Shown here: positions 1 through 12,340 of the stretch, in pieces
How the letters are laid out: each line of letters begins with the position of its first letter
Numbering within the stretch: the stretch's first letter is position 1
Assembly: GCA_025084515.1 (NCBI GenBank)
Contig: JAJAGP010001367.1
Span: forward strand, 62,001-126,000
Direction of reading: 5' to 3'
From: Ancistrus triradiatus
Taxonomy: Eukaryota; Chordata; Actinopteri; Siluriformes; Loricariidae
Length of the DNA stretch: 64,000 nucleotides
The notes under the pieces: model-generated
Seen by the model: only the letters and a program-made list of their open reading frames with translations
The model's database searches: none
Told to the model about the DNA's origin: nothing
Translations under genes and position numbers: made by a program

Positions 1-3000
1 GCTTTAGACAAGCTACTGATACTACTGAATTTTGGGCCAATCGATATAGAATATGTTTGAGCATGCTGTAAAGTTCTGTCGTTCCAAAAATGTGAACGTA
101 ACACGCATTACATTTAAACGCATGCAACAATTGTAGGCGCGTAAAAATAGCCTGACCTTGTTATAAACTCAAACATGAATTCCTGCCTTCAAAAGAGAGA
201 ATGTAGTTCAGTGTTTAGAGATGCCAAGGCAATATTTGCTTAGAATACAAACCCTAATGTATGAGTTTGAGTAGGATCACCTAGACGCCACCCACAGTGA
301 TGTGCACTGAAACACACAGAAAGCATTCAAAAACATGTTGGATAATTGGTGGTGGCTGTAAGTAAAGAAAGACAAAATCTACTCCACAAAACAGAAACAT
401 GAACCAGCACCTGAAAAACAATAAAACAACTACAAGAATGCTTAAGTATTATTTCATGCATGCAGTCTCTAGGTAAAGCTTAAAACACCTGCCATATGCT
501 GCCTCAGGCTCAGACTAAATCAGGCACAAGGTATAGGCCAATACTCCAGCATGTTCTGTTTGCTCAAAGACAGAGTCCTTTTCGTTTTCACCAAATACAA
601 AAAAGTGACCTTCACTACCAAGGGTGCCCACAATCTGTACCACGTTCATGAATGATTAACTTTGAACAAAATATTCCAATAGTGCATGTTACGCAGCTAG
701 ACACTTGTGAACAGTGAACCACAAAGTAGTTACAATACTAAAGTGTAGATTTTTCTGTAAAAAAAACAACAAAAAAAAACAAAAAAGATTTGTCTTTTGA
801 AAAGAAAGATTTGTCTGTCTGTTGTAAGGCATTAGAAATACAAATAAACTGCAATTCTGTCACATTTTTAACACTATACCAAACATCATGGTGCTTCAAG
901 GTGTTTAAGAAATCATTCTTTCACTGTGTCATTAAGACCCAATTTGGCACAAATCAACCAAAAATAATGTAATAATTAAAGCAGACAATATGATTAATAA
1001 ATATCTGAAACAACTTAAAAAGTACACGATATGATACAAATGAGTTATTTATCAAAAGGAATGTCAGGGAAAACAAAGTACCAGGTTATATTCTGGCTGA
1101 ATTAATAGTATGCAATCATCATCATGATCACCTTAATCATCAACTTATAGTTCTCTTAAGCTAAGCTCAGGTATCATGCTAATGTGAGTAACAACATATC
1201 CTGTATCCATGGTGGAAAAACAGATTCATTGATTTTGGACAAAGGTCACTGATCTGAAATGATTACACAACTTATGTTCAAAACAGCATAGTAAATGGAA
1301 GAAGATAGCTCTATATGACACAAAAGCCATGAATATACCCAACTACCACTTAATTTCCAGCTGAAATTGTGTCTTTTGAGATCTCTTGATGCATATCTGA
1401 CCTTGTAATTATTCATCTGATCCCTGTGACACATCTTAATATAAAGAACAATAATTCATTATTAAATCAATTAATATGGCTATGTTTACAGTTTAAGTGG
1501 AAAACCGTGGTTGTATCCCTCAAAATTTTGACTTCATTCTAAATGTTTTAAGATTTTGATTAAAACGGTCATATGTTTGGAATATTTTAGAGTCAAAATT
1601 AAGGGGTTCTGTTCCATAGTACAGCCAACATCAAAAACGGTTTTATCAAAACCCTATGTCACAACAAATGTACAATAAAATGCTCACATCTACTGTATGG
1701 GCAATATGTAATAATGAAAAAAAATATTTAAACAAATTACAACAACAACAACAACAAAAAATTTTGCCCCACCATGCACAAGAATGGTTAGACAGGAAAA
1801 ATGTATTCAAGGATCATGGTTAGTGATTTGCAGAAGGTTTGACAAACATTTCCAAAACATTTCTTTTCTTTCATGTGCTTATGAACTAAGTAAAAGGACT
1901 TCAAAAGATTTTATGTGCTACTGAAACCTTTGGCAAAAAAAAAAAAAGGTTTTGTGTAAACAATGCTTATAAACAAGAATATTATTTCTGGTGGAGGATT
2001 GCTGATGATCCAAAGGTCCAGAAATCCTGATAGGATGCACATCATGAACTTTATGAAATATCAAGTGATTTGAAGTGATGGCATATCAATTCCCTGATGA
2101 AAACTAGATTAAAATCCTTTGAGTGAACTGAAAGAATTTACTTAGGCTGTTGAGCACAGATATTCCTCATCTGTGTCAGTCTCATTAGCATACAAGGGGG
2201 CTGGAATGCTATCTGAGACTGTACAAAGTATCCAACGAAAATGATTCCTTGTATATTGAAAATAACTGATGTGTCTTTGTTAAAAAAATCTATTCATTAG
2301 AATAACAAGACTTTAATTAAATGAAAGGTTTATTACAGAGACTTAAAAGAAACTGTTCTGCCATCTTTGACAAGTGTGTCAATAATTGTGAAGCTGAGTG
2401 CAAGTTAATATTTAGCATTAGTATGTGAGTAACCACGTGAGTGCCCGTTTGCAAAGTCTTGGGCGATTTCTAACTTATTTCAGGGTAAATCCTGACATTA
2501 AACACCTGCTATTGCCAATAAGTAGGCTATATAAGGACACCGTGAAATAAGTGAAAACCTGTACGTCCCATTGGTCCGACTTTGGGCTTATGTCACATGT
2601 CCACTGAGATGGGCTACTCTAGGTAAGCAATTGTAGATCAGAATTTTGATTCAGTGCCCGTCTTCTTTCCCCAGATGTCAGATCAAACCTGGAGCAGATC
2701 AGTACGATGTGTTTTTTGCTGTTTAGAAGAGTCTGACATCCTCCGTGGCGTTTACCCATTACACACACAGGTTCAAATAAACTCCGAGATTATATTGACA
2801 TTTGTGCGCCTGCGCTACGCAAATACGCAATCAAACAGATACAGAACGATAACACTACTGCACAGGCACGTGCCAACACTTTAGGACTAACGTTAATGCA
2901 GAAACGGGAAAGGCTATTAAAAACATGTTTGACCTTCAGTTTGCACGGCCACATAGCAAATAAATGAGTAGAAATGTTTCTGCACTGTTTATGCGTCCCA

Positions 3001-3960
3001 GGTGCTAACACTCACGAAGCATTTCAGTGATCAAATCTCGCAATCACGAATACGTTTTGGATCAGATGCCATGGAAACCAAATTCTATCGTCAATGGGGG
3101 CGCCGTCAATCGCAGGGAACGAAACGCGCATAAGACAGACCATCAGTTTTTTAGATCAGGTCAAATGCATGTCCATTCTTAACACCTGATTAGGTTGATC
3201 TTCAAAAGCTAGTAGAAATATGGACTGTGCCCCAACGTGTCTCATTTGTAATGGATTTCATTGTACATTAATGAGCAGACCAAGTAAAATAAAATGATCC
3301 AAACTGAAGCATCACTTTCTCCTGCCCATCAGACCATCAGCATTCGTCTGGTGCTTCGCCTATTTCACAGATAGTCAAACACATTGGATAAATGTTAGGC
3401 TACTTTGTTTAGTGAAGGCAATCAAATCGCGCCAGTGCGCTGTTCAGAATCAACATGGATGGCCTGTATGCCAAGAGTCAACTCCTATATTAACGAACCA
3501 CCCTGCTTTTAGTTAAACTATAATATATTTGCACGGAGCCCAAATAAACCAATAGCCTACAAGCAGATAAACAGTAACAAATTGACCTCACTTCTGTCAT
3601 TTTTCCATTCTACAGCTAAAAAAAGAAAAAATCAAATCGTGAATCATGTTTAGCTTCTTAAAAAAAGGGAACACCGACATTTATACATAGGCCTATAACT
3701 CCTACAATGAAATTAAAAACAATATTTAAGCAGAACAATCCAACAAAAGTTGATTTACAATTACATTATTCCTCCAAAGGAAATGCATGACTTGTTTGGT
3801 GAAACAGCAAAAAATAAAACCCAAAATCCCGAATACCAAAACTTGAATAAAGTGATCTTTAAATAGCCTAAAAGGCTAAATTTTGATGTTAGCCTTTAAA
3901 TAGTCTAACATCAGAACAGATCTCAAAGGGGCCGCGTATGATCAAGTGGCCCCTCAGCGT
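1..3960. other. foxa2 upstream flank, noncoding
   Basis: This AT-rich stretch has only short chance reading frames. It holds A-rich runs near 760-785 and 1,735-1,760 and no recognisable transposon. The part from about 2,400 to 3,960 is more complex and contains CpGs, so upstream regulatory sequence of foxa2 is plausible. An RFX-like palindrome at 3,065 is listed separately. No gene is seen on either strand. Confidence 0.6.
3065..3078. promoter_or_regulatory. X-box-like (RFX) palindrome upstream of foxa2
   Basis: The sequence GATGCCATGGAAAC matches the RFX X-box consensus GTTGCCATGGCAAC at 12 of 14 positions, including the central CCATGG and both half-site cores. It lies about 1.4 kb upstream of the foxa2 start codon. 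RFX factors act in ciliated midline tissues such as floor plate and node, where Foxa2 is expressed. Function is inferred from the motif only. Confidence 0.35.
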
Positions 3961-4435
3961 CTCGTTGCCCCCCCCCCTTCTTGTCCTGCTGGAATACAAT
4001 AAGATTAGCTTATAATGAATCTTTTCAAATGGACGCTTGCTCTTTTGGAGCGGCGCAGGTGTACAATGGGGGGCAACGCGGCGAAGTCTCGCGCCTAGGT
4101 GTGAGCAGATTATTCAAATAGGGCCGAGTGAAGAAGGGATTGGAGGCTCGCCCGGCGCACACGGCTATATCACAGCGCTAACACGCAGCAGCAGGCGTCA
4201 TTTGAACTCCAGCGCTCAGCAGCCGCCTCTCAACGTCCGTCAGCGCGCCCGTATAGCTGACTCGCACACATACACACGCGCACAAGCACTCACACACATA
4301 CACAAGGACACATGCGCCAGCTCTTGACAGGAGAGAGACACTAGGACACGAGGATCCTTGTGGTTCCCAAACAGGCACCGGTGAGGAAGCTTTAGTGTGC
4401 AAAAGCGCGCTGAAAAGTGGACGGAAACTTCCAGG
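3961..4435 (+). promoter_or_regulatory. foxa2 promoter and 5' UTR region
   Basis: This block is clearly richer in GC and CpG than its surroundings and leads directly into the first coding exon. A weak TATA-like CTATAT lies at 4,165-4,170; if used, transcription would start near 4,195 and the 5' UTR would be about 240 nt. That start site is a guess. A short CA-rich run sits at 4,264-4,310, and a C9 run lies near 3,969. The segment presumably contains the core promoter, because exon 1 follows without any splice acceptor signal that I can identify with confidence. Confidence 0.5.
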
Positions 4436-6254
4436 ATGCTTGGGGCTGTCAAAATGGAAGGACACGAACACACCGACTGGAGCAGCTACTATGGAGAGCC
4501 TGAGGTGGGTAGTCTAGCCTAAATATATATGTATATATATATATATTTTTTTTCCTAGTGGAAAGCCGATTCAGTTTTATACAACTCAGTATTAGCCCTG
4601 AGATAATATTAACTTTGAGATCAAATATTGACTTGAGGCGCCTCCAAATCCTCCCCCATCTCGACGCGCTGCACTGTCCTAACAAATCTCGGGGCTTGAT
4701 GTTATACAAACTTCCTTCCATTTGTGGACGCTTATGTATATATGACTGTATACTGAAACAACACTGCACCGCTTTTAGCACAAAGCAAAGAGGAAAGTGT
4801 GCTTGGTTATGAATAAATATTGAGATTAAACCTAGCTGCCTTTAAGCAATAGTTTAACTTGGACAATCAGTTTTACCCAGCTTTGATTTTGATGAAAACT
4901 GGCCTTTTTAATAACGGAATAAAACAATTTATAAGTAAAATGAAAAAATTACAAACGGAAAACGAGATATTTGAATGTTTCGAAATGTAGCTATGACAAA
5001 AACACCACCTGTTTTAATAGCTTACGGCTATTTGTTTCAACACCCACGGTAACTGAAGTTTGCTCTCTCTTTTAGTGTTACACCTCGGTTGGAAACATGA
5101 ACGCCGGACTGGGAATGAACTCCATGAACACCTACATGAGCATGTCTGGAATGAGCACAGCAGCGAACATGACAGCCAACACCATGAACATGTCGTACGT
5201 GAACACGGGCATGAGCCCATCCATGACCGGCATGTCGCCGGGCGCAGGAGCCATGGCGGGCATGGGCGCAGCTATGACGGGTATGAGTGCGGCCCTCAGT
5301 CCGAGCATGAGCCCTATGACGGCCCAAGCACCCCCGATGAACGCTCTGACCTCCTACACCAACATGAACGCCATGAGCCCAATGTACAGCCAGTCCAACA
5401 TCAACCGATCACGCGATCCTAAGACGTACCGGCGGAGCTACACGCATGCCAAGCCGCCGTATTCCTACATCTCCCTGATTACTATGGCCATCCAGCAGGC
5501 ACCGAGTAAGATGCTCACTTTGAGCGAGATCTACCAGTGGATCATGGACTTGTTCCCTTTCTACCGACAAAACCAGCAGCGCTGGCAGAACTCAATTCGT
5601 CACTCACTCTCCTTCAACGACTGCTTTGTCAAAGTGCCTCGCTCGCCTGATAAGCCCGGAAAGGGCTCGTTCTGGACCCTGCACCCGGACTCCGGTAACA
5701 TGTTTGAGAACGGCTGCTACCTGCGGCGCCAGAAGCGCTTTAAGTGCGAGAAGGGTTCAAGCAAGGATTCGGGTCGGAAGTCATCCGAAGCCGCATCGCA
5801 TAGCAGTTCCGAGAGCTGCAACGGCAATGAGTCGCCGCACTCCAATTCATCCGCCAGTGAGCATAAAAGATCACTTTCCGACATGAAGTCAAACCCGGGA
5901 ATGAGTCCCGAGCACAGCGTGCCCTCACCGGTTTCCCATCATCAGCAGCACCTTATGGCGCAGCACCACGCTGTTCTGGCGCACGACGCACACCTAAAGC
6001 CCGAGCACCACTACTCGTTCAACCACCCTTTCTCGATTAACAACCTCATGTCATCCGAGCAGCAGCACCACCATCACAAAATGGACCTGAAAACGTACGA
6101 ACAGGTGATGCACTATGGCTACGGCTCGCCGATGACCGGTGCGCTCTCCGTGGGCTCCATGACGGCTAAATCGGGCTTCGACTCGTCGCCATTAGCAGCG
6201 GACACGTCCTATTACCAAGGCGTGTACTCCAGACCCATCATGAACTCCTCTTAA
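4436..6254 (+). CDS. foxa2: Foxa2 forkhead transcription factor (HNF3-beta), two coding exons
   Basis: Foxa2 is a nuclear pioneer transcription factor of endoderm, notochord and floor plate. The coding parts are 4436-4504 (23 codons, starting MLGAVKMEGHEHTDWSSYY) and 5076-6254. They are joined in phase 0 across a GT-AG intron into a 415-residue protein, near the usual teleost length. The start is chosen because MLGAVKMEG is the conserved Foxa2 N terminus. The order is an N-terminal activation region (DWSSYY, MNTYMSM), a Met/Ser/Gly-rich segment (about 35-130), and the forkhead domain at about 147-245, with recognition helix NSIRHSLSFNDCF near 195-207. RRSYT with Thr146 corresponds to the Akt site known as Thr156 in human FOXA2. 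A Ser-rich linker follows, then the conserved HPFSINNLMSSE motif (about 339-350, Groucho/TLE-binding region in the family), a short His run and the C terminus SYYQGVYSRPIMNSS. No disruption is visible. The conserved C-terminal boxes favour foxa2 over foxa1 or foxa3. Confidence 0.97.
4505..5075 (+). other. foxa2 intron
   Basis: The 571-bp intron begins with GTGGGT directly after codon 23 (GAG) and ends with a pyrimidine-rich tract, CTCTCTCTTTTAG, before the TGT codon of exon 2. Joining the two exons keeps the family sequence ...GEPE-CYTSVGN... in frame. A short TA repeat followed by a T run lies at about 4,520-4,555. Introns of regulatory genes can hold enhancers, but no specific element is identified here. 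Confidence 0.93.
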
Positions 6255-6915
6255 ACTGTCGGACACTTGCACCTGTTTGTACATTTGTAAAAATTAAGCT
6301 CTGTGCATACGTATTTTTCGTTTCACGTTAATTTAGTGGTCACGTTTGTTAGTAATTATTTTGTAAGCAAAAATGTTGTTGACGAAACCAATGTGAGGAT
6401 CTCTGCGCTTAAAAAATGGACCAAAATAACGCGAGGACACTGGGAATTTGAACTGGAAGAATTATTCTTCATTCATTTGTGAAAACCTTATTTATGACTT
6501 GTAAATGTGTATTCTTGTAGTCAAGGATAAGAACAGAATCTATATTAAAGTGTTATTTGAATTTTCACCCAGCGCCGAAAACCTGGTTATTGCTTTTTCC
6601 AAGACCAACCTACATTCAGTGGTATTCTTTACTTTGATCAGATTAACTGCAATTTCACTGCGTTCTTCAGGGACATTTCTTTAAATGAATACAACACGTG
6701 CTTCAGGGCATATAGTGAATCTGGCTAATTATTAAAAGTAATTAAAATATTACAAATATATACAGATTGGTTGTTGTTATAAACCATTTTTAATATGACT
6801 GCGCCGAAATGTGCAATCACAGACAAAGTGTGATGCAACTCACTCTCCTGGGATTTCTGTTCCCACAACCAATTATCCAGCTCTCCAATAAATAAAGCCA
6901 TGCAATTTTAAGGAG
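6255..6915 (+). other. foxa2 3' UTR with candidate poly(A) signals
   Basis: The sequence after the TAA stop is AT-rich. An ATTAAA variant signal lies near 6,544, and two overlapping AATAAA hexamers lie at 6,887-6,896. The tandem canonical signals are the best candidate for the distal transcript end, giving a 3' UTR of roughly 650 nt; the ATTAAA would give about 300 nt. The actual cleavage site cannot be seen from sequence alone. Confidence 0.55.
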
Positions 6916-7139
6916 ATTTTAGTGTGGCTGTGGATGAAATTCCACCTGGATTACAAATGAATATTATAACAGACGAACCGTTCAAGTAAAAAGTGTATTC
7001 ATACTTAGTATATGCACAAAGGTAAAACAAAAATGTATCAAACTGAATGTATAAAATCGAATATATCTTATATAATAGCATTACATTTAATGATTAAATA
7101 AATAATAATTTATATATCTATCTCTCTCTCTCGCTATAT

Positions 7140-7275
<136 letters not shown>

Positions 7276-7854
7276 ATATGACAATAAGTATTGCTAATAT
7301 GATAAGTATTGCTAGCAAAAAGTACAAGATATGACACTACATATCCTCTTCTTTTTGCGAAGGAAAGTTACTTAAATATTGAACCTGATTCTATTTTTCT
7401 CAATTTTGGCAGTTTAATATGAATTCATGCGAATTCCTCACTTGATGTGGGTTTTACAGGACTTTCTTACACTGGTTTCTCCAATGAGGCTTTGTAGAGA
7501 GAGTTTCAACGCTAACCATAAACCTCCAATCTTATGACATTATGCTGGGTATTAAAGACACTGTGGTAAACCTATATTCTAATACTCTTTTTCTTATTTA
7601 TAGCCTATGAAGCAGTCCAAAAGCTGACAATAAATTCGTCTGCACAATGTAAACAATTCCCATTGTGTCTTTACCAGAGAAAAAAAAGTTTTACCCTAAG
7701 CAGTCAGACATATACTCCGCCAATTAAAACATGGACTGTGTTTGATTTTCAGAGTAGCCCTCTGTGTGTGCACCTCCAACACTCATCTGTGAATAAACAA
7801 ACTGGTAAACGATGAAAGCTGGTTGAGCGCTGGCATCAACACACACAGGCACAG

Positions 7855-7863
7855 TGCGTGCGC

Positions 7864-7918
<55 letters not shown>

Positions 7919-7927
7919 CATATATAT

Positions 7928-7958
<31 letters not shown>

Positions 7959-7961
7959 TAC

Positions 7962-8004
<43 letters not shown>

Positions 8005-8010
8005 TATATA
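7855..8010. repeat. (GT)n(TA/CATATA)n microsatellite
   Basis: A GT run at about 7,863-7,880 passes into TATA repeats with regularly spaced CATATA units up to 8,010. All open frames through it are low-complexity artefacts. Confidence 0.93.
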
Positions 8011-8310
8011 CTCTCTCTCCCTCTCATGCCTCTCCCCCCTTCTCCTCTCTCCTTCGTCCTCCTGAGTCGTCCCAGGTCTCTCTACCTCACCTCGTCATCT
8101 CTCATCAGAGGCTCCCTCTTCTCAACTCTCTCCGTCTCGATGTCACTGCTCCATCGCTACTCTCTCGTCTCGTCTCCGGTCTCGTTCGTCTCTCAAAATC
8201 ATCTCTGCCTCTCTTCTTCCTCACTCCAACCCTGGTTTTGTGCTGCTGACCATCCCTGCTGCCCGCAATCTCAGCTCATCTTCTCTCTCATCCCCCCTCC
8301 CACCCTACTC
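8011..8310. other. Pyrimidine-rich tract
   Basis: The + strand is strongly biased to C and T, with many CTCTC and TCTCC words, directly after the microsatellite. It is probably a decayed CT array. A long frame through it (7,858-8,370) encodes only Ser/Leu/Pro-rich low-complexity sequence. Confidence 0.6.
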
Positions 8311-8535
8311 ATGGACATGCAAATTGCTAGAAGCATAACTGATCGAAGCACGTCACTACTTCTTGTGTAAATTGCAACAGATATTAATTTTAGACAAGGA
8401 GGCAATGTTGGATTGTTTTTATAGCGAATTAAATAGCGCGCTGATCGATATCGCTGTAAAAAAAAAATCATTTTTAAACTAGCGGGGCAGCGAAATCTTT
8501 GCTTTGTGCTAAAGTCAACAGTGGCAGAGTTTGAG

Positions 8536-8930
8536 CTCAAATAAATGCCGCTGTGCCTGGAACAGTTTGCAGAAGGCAGCAGGCGAGCAGCGGGCGATCA
8601 CACTTTCCTGTGGATCACAGGTAGGACGCTTCATATCCTCACATCGCATCTCCATACACGCACCGCTTGCTGGTGTTCATGGTCGTATTTAACGGGGTAG
8701 CCCGGGAGGTTTGGTTCTCCTGCATTCATGTGTTTCACCGACTGAAAGCAGGCCTGCTCTCGTCTCTTCCTGCTGTCGAGAGACTGACACTGGAGCTGAG
8801 CTGATGGATGATGCGCTTCATTCACATCGCAGGAGAAACGCGTTGACTTCAGTAAGCGTTCAGGACTATTCATTACAAACTGCTCGAGTTCTCGTGTTTG
8901 GAAATGGTTGAATGCTCGAGCTATTACCAC
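8536..8930 (+). promoter_or_regulatory. CpG-rich patch with a possible noncoding first exon
   Basis: This patch stands out from AT-rich flanks by many CpGs and high complexity, about 1.6 kb beyond the likely foxa2 poly(A) site. A good splice-donor string, CACAG followed by GTAGGA, occurs at about 8,618-8,628, after a GC-rich stretch that could be a transcript start. In human, the lncRNA LINC00261 (DEANR1) starts shortly downstream of FOXA2, so a noncoding partner gene is conceivable. No coding frame is convincing. The call is inference. Confidence 0.3.
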
Positions 8931-9304
8931 TTGTCAAGTGCTTTAATTAAAACTACAACATGAGAAGCGCCAACAAATAATCGGACTCTATTTTAAACTT
9001 TGTCTGGCAATATTTTGACTAACATGGAAACAAGTTTCTCTTAACGTATACAGTCAGTGTTTGATGCTGGTGGCTTTAGGCTTGCAGAGCATGATGACAA
9101 GTAGATATGGTCTTAACAGGCAATCGATAGAAAAGTAACATTTACAAAAATTACGCTTTTGGAACCTAATATTAATAAAATGTTATAATTTATGTATTAA
9201 TGACTGGATTCGATTACTACTTTGTATGGTGTAAGTGTGCAATAAATACTCTATCATTAACACAGATTCAAGCCTATATTATACATAAAACGAATTATGT
9301 GAAA

Positions 9305-9527
9305 TATTATTATTACTACTACTACTACCACCACCATTATAATTATCAACACTACTACTAATAATAGTAATAATAATAATAATAATAATTTTATTTGTAG
9401 CAGCAGAGGTATTTTATAATCACTCTAGGCTATCTTTATCACAACAATAGCACCAGCAGAAACAACAACAACAACAACAACAACAACTACTACTATTATT
9501 TATTACAACTACATCAATATTAAATAT

Positions 9528-9574
<47 letters not shown>

Positions 9575-9575
9575 A
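9305..9575. repeat. Mosaic of trinucleotide repeats
   Basis: Short runs of ACT/ACC, AAT, CAA, ACT and finally a long ATC run (about 9,530-9,573) follow each other within 270 bp. A poly-Asp frame on the minus strand is a product of the ATC run and not a gene. Confidence 0.9.
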
Positions 9576-11019
9576 AGAAGACAACAGTAGTAGGCTAATA
9601 GTATAGTAGCAGCAGCAATTCATTATGTGAAGCCGTAAACATACTCTTATTATTTAAGAACTTAAGCCTAAAACAAGGCTAAAACAATATAGGTTCACGA
9701 GCGTGATTTAAGGACAGCGTTATCATTTGTTCTTACTTAGCAAAATATATATTTACAAGAAGGAAATACACGTAACAGCAGCAGCAACAACAACAATAAA
9801 TAAAATAACATAATAATCATATACAATTAAACTGGCTTGTTAGTGTTGAACACTACAAAAAAAAACATAAGCGACCTAATGATTGTTTATATTCCCGAAT
9901 TCGTTACAACCTTATGGATCCATGTAAGGTTTATAAAAACAAGTCAGATCAACAAGTGATCAAAGAAATGAAAAACCCAAACAAATACAAACGCAGGGAT
10001 AATAATGTACTGTAATACACAACCTCCTGGTGAAAGTGTTGTATGTTATCGTCGTAAACATCAGTCCAATTAATAGGCCTGTAATCTGCATCAGATATAC
10101 TTCTTACTTATCCTAACCGGTAAATCCATTTAATCCGGCTTCGTTTTAAGTTCTGCAAGTAGTCCAACATTTAGACGAACTTCCCCTCACTCGCTACACA
10201 CAAATGCGCTTTAAACCAGAAATGTCTTACATTTTACCAACGTAAGCATTTCATTCTTACACTGCGCCTACAGAGGACCTAATACAGGCCTATTCTACAA
10301 ATATGCATGTGGATTTAGTTTCGAACTGAACGCTCTAATGACTGAAAAAGCAGCGAACCTACAATATAAAGTGATTCATGAAGTACACCAGCATAAAGAC
10401 TTAAAGCGGTGGAAGGTGGACACTATACCATTCAGCATAGAAAACGTAGTGGGAAGAGCTTTGAACAAGGAAGAACAAAGAATGAGAGGACCACACTAAC
10501 CCTAAACAACTTTAATTTTTGTCTGTCCTTTCTTTTATTTTGTATCCATTTTATGTTATCATTCGCCTGTTGCTTTATCCAGTTTGTACAGAACCTTGTG
10601 GACTTGCTTTAATCAAAATATGATCATAATTCTCACAACAGACAACCACTGACGTGCCTGTCCGCTCTTTGTACAAGCACTGTGTAGAGCTGCTTCAGTC
10701 AACTTGGATTATTAGAACACCATATTTATTGTTATTTTCATTTAGATAAAACAAAAACAATAAATAACATTAGCAAAAATAAGTAATATTTATTAAATTA
10801 ATTACTATAATATTAATAATGAACATAAACGAAAACAAGACGTTATCTCATAAGGGGTAAGGGGACTACAGTACACTTGGATAGCTCTGCGAAACAGATT
10901 TATATATATTTTATCTGTCTTTTCTTTTTTAAATTTCTTTTTAATAATTTGCCTAATGCTTTATGGAAATTATTACAGAACTTTGTGGACCTGGACCTGC
11001 TTTAAACAAACTGTATTAT

Positions 11020-11051
<32 letters not shown>

Positions 11052-11089
11052 GCTGCTGCTACCATCTTTATGATCATAATCACGATGTT
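9576..11089. other. AT-rich noncoding stretch
   Basis: No gene, transposon or structured RNA is recognised. A TAT/ATT trinucleotide run lies at 11,021-11,051. Reading frames are short and without similarity to known families. Confidence 0.6.
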
Positions 11090-11430
11090 CGAAGCCTTAC
11101 GTAACCATTACCGCAGGCCAATCGCTTAATGCTCGGATCACCCAAGTAGCGCGTCTCCAGGGAAACTTGCAGGCGCTAAAGCTGCTTTTAGGCCTCGGCT
11201 GCGACAGGAGCGACATAGCAGCCCGATTTATCTTCTCCCTTACACCAAATGCTCTTAATCCCAAAAGCACAGCAATGCAAAGCTGCTATCCCAGAGTATA
11301 TTAAAAGAACACAAAGTCAGGCCGGGTTCGAGAAGGCAGTTATGCGGCGAAAGAAGCTGAGATTGCGCTCATTCCCACACGCACGCACTGTGACTTCGAC
11401 TGTAACGTTCCAGAACCCAGACAGCAAGAA
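11090..11430. promoter_or_regulatory. CpG-containing unique block, candidate regulatory element
   Basis: The block is richer in CpG and more complex than its flanks. It contains a CCAAT-box-like GGCCAATCG at about 11,117 and an imperfect X-box-like palindrome, GTCTCCAGGGAAAC, at 11,153-11,166. The 68-residue frame inside it (11,249-11,455) resembles nothing known. A cis-regulatory element or noncoding promoter is possible but unproven. Confidence 0.3.
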
Positions 11431-11655
11431 AATACATTTAACAGCACTAATATAAAAATACATTGACAAACTTCCTTGCTTTTCTAGATTTTGTGATTGT
11501 TAATCAAACAAACGGAGTCGCATCTCACTTCAGGTTCTGTTCATTCACTTGGTCAGTTTAAACATTTTGTAATGTTTTTCATGCCTGAGTCTTGCACATA
11601 CATTTACCACTACTAAAAAAAAAAAATACATGAGCTATTAGGCCCACATTCTGCA

Positions 11656-11964
11656 CATTCATTCATTTTCATAGTTGGGGCCTAACCAGCAGCAAAGGGT
11701 ACAAAGCAGGAACAAATCTTAGACCGAGAACAGATCCATCGCAGAACACCTGCACATTCACTCCTACAGGAAAACGTTAGAGACACCAATTTACCTAACT
11801 CATTTCACTGGAATGTGGAAGTAAACCAGAGAACGTAGACTCATACAGACACTGGGAGAACATATAAAGTCCTTATAAAGTTGAGTCCGGGCCAGGAACT
11901 GAACCAGGGATCTCTGGAGCTGAAAGGTGCAGGCAGTGCTTGCAGTGCCACCATGGCACCCCCT
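11656..11964 (-). mobile_element. tRNA-derived SINE, DANA-like
   Basis: On the minus strand the unit starts with a tRNA-like head (GGTGCCATGGTGGCACTGCAAG). It continues through the 'GTTTACTTCCACATTCC...TGGTGTCTCTAACG' body and ends in GAATGAATG-type tail repeats. It is one of several diverged copies in this window with the same body. Confidence 0.75.
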
Positions 11965-12307
11965 ACTACATGTACATTATGTTAAGCACATACATTACAG
12001 TTACTTTATATGTTTGTACGTCTTTGGACATTTTCAGTTGGCTCTAATCTAACATTTAATTAATCACAATGAAAAAAAAATAGTAAAGGGTCTAAAACTC
12101 ACACTGAAACTTTCTTAAATGTCTAATCTGGGCATTAGCAGTTAGTACAAAGCACAGTTTATGGATCAAGTCAATGACAAACGTAAGTCAAGTCAAGGAG
12201 AAGTTCTGTTAAAGTTCTGTTAAAACAAGCTTCTAATATCATTATAATTTGGATTTTCCTGTCCGGACACATGCATATGATCTTATACCCAAACATTATT
12301 ATTAATG

Positions 12308-12340
<33 letters not shown>

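Noticed and set aside
5060..5422. 120-codon frame overlapping foxa2 in another frame
   Set aside because: It is a shadow of the repetitive Met-rich part of foxa2 exon 2.
7881..8010. CRISPR-like regular CATATA spacing
   Set aside because: It is an ordinary imperfect microsatellite without spacers.
7858..8370. 170-codon Ser/Leu-rich frame
   Set aside because: It runs through a microsatellite and a pyrimidine tract; there is no protein-like composition.
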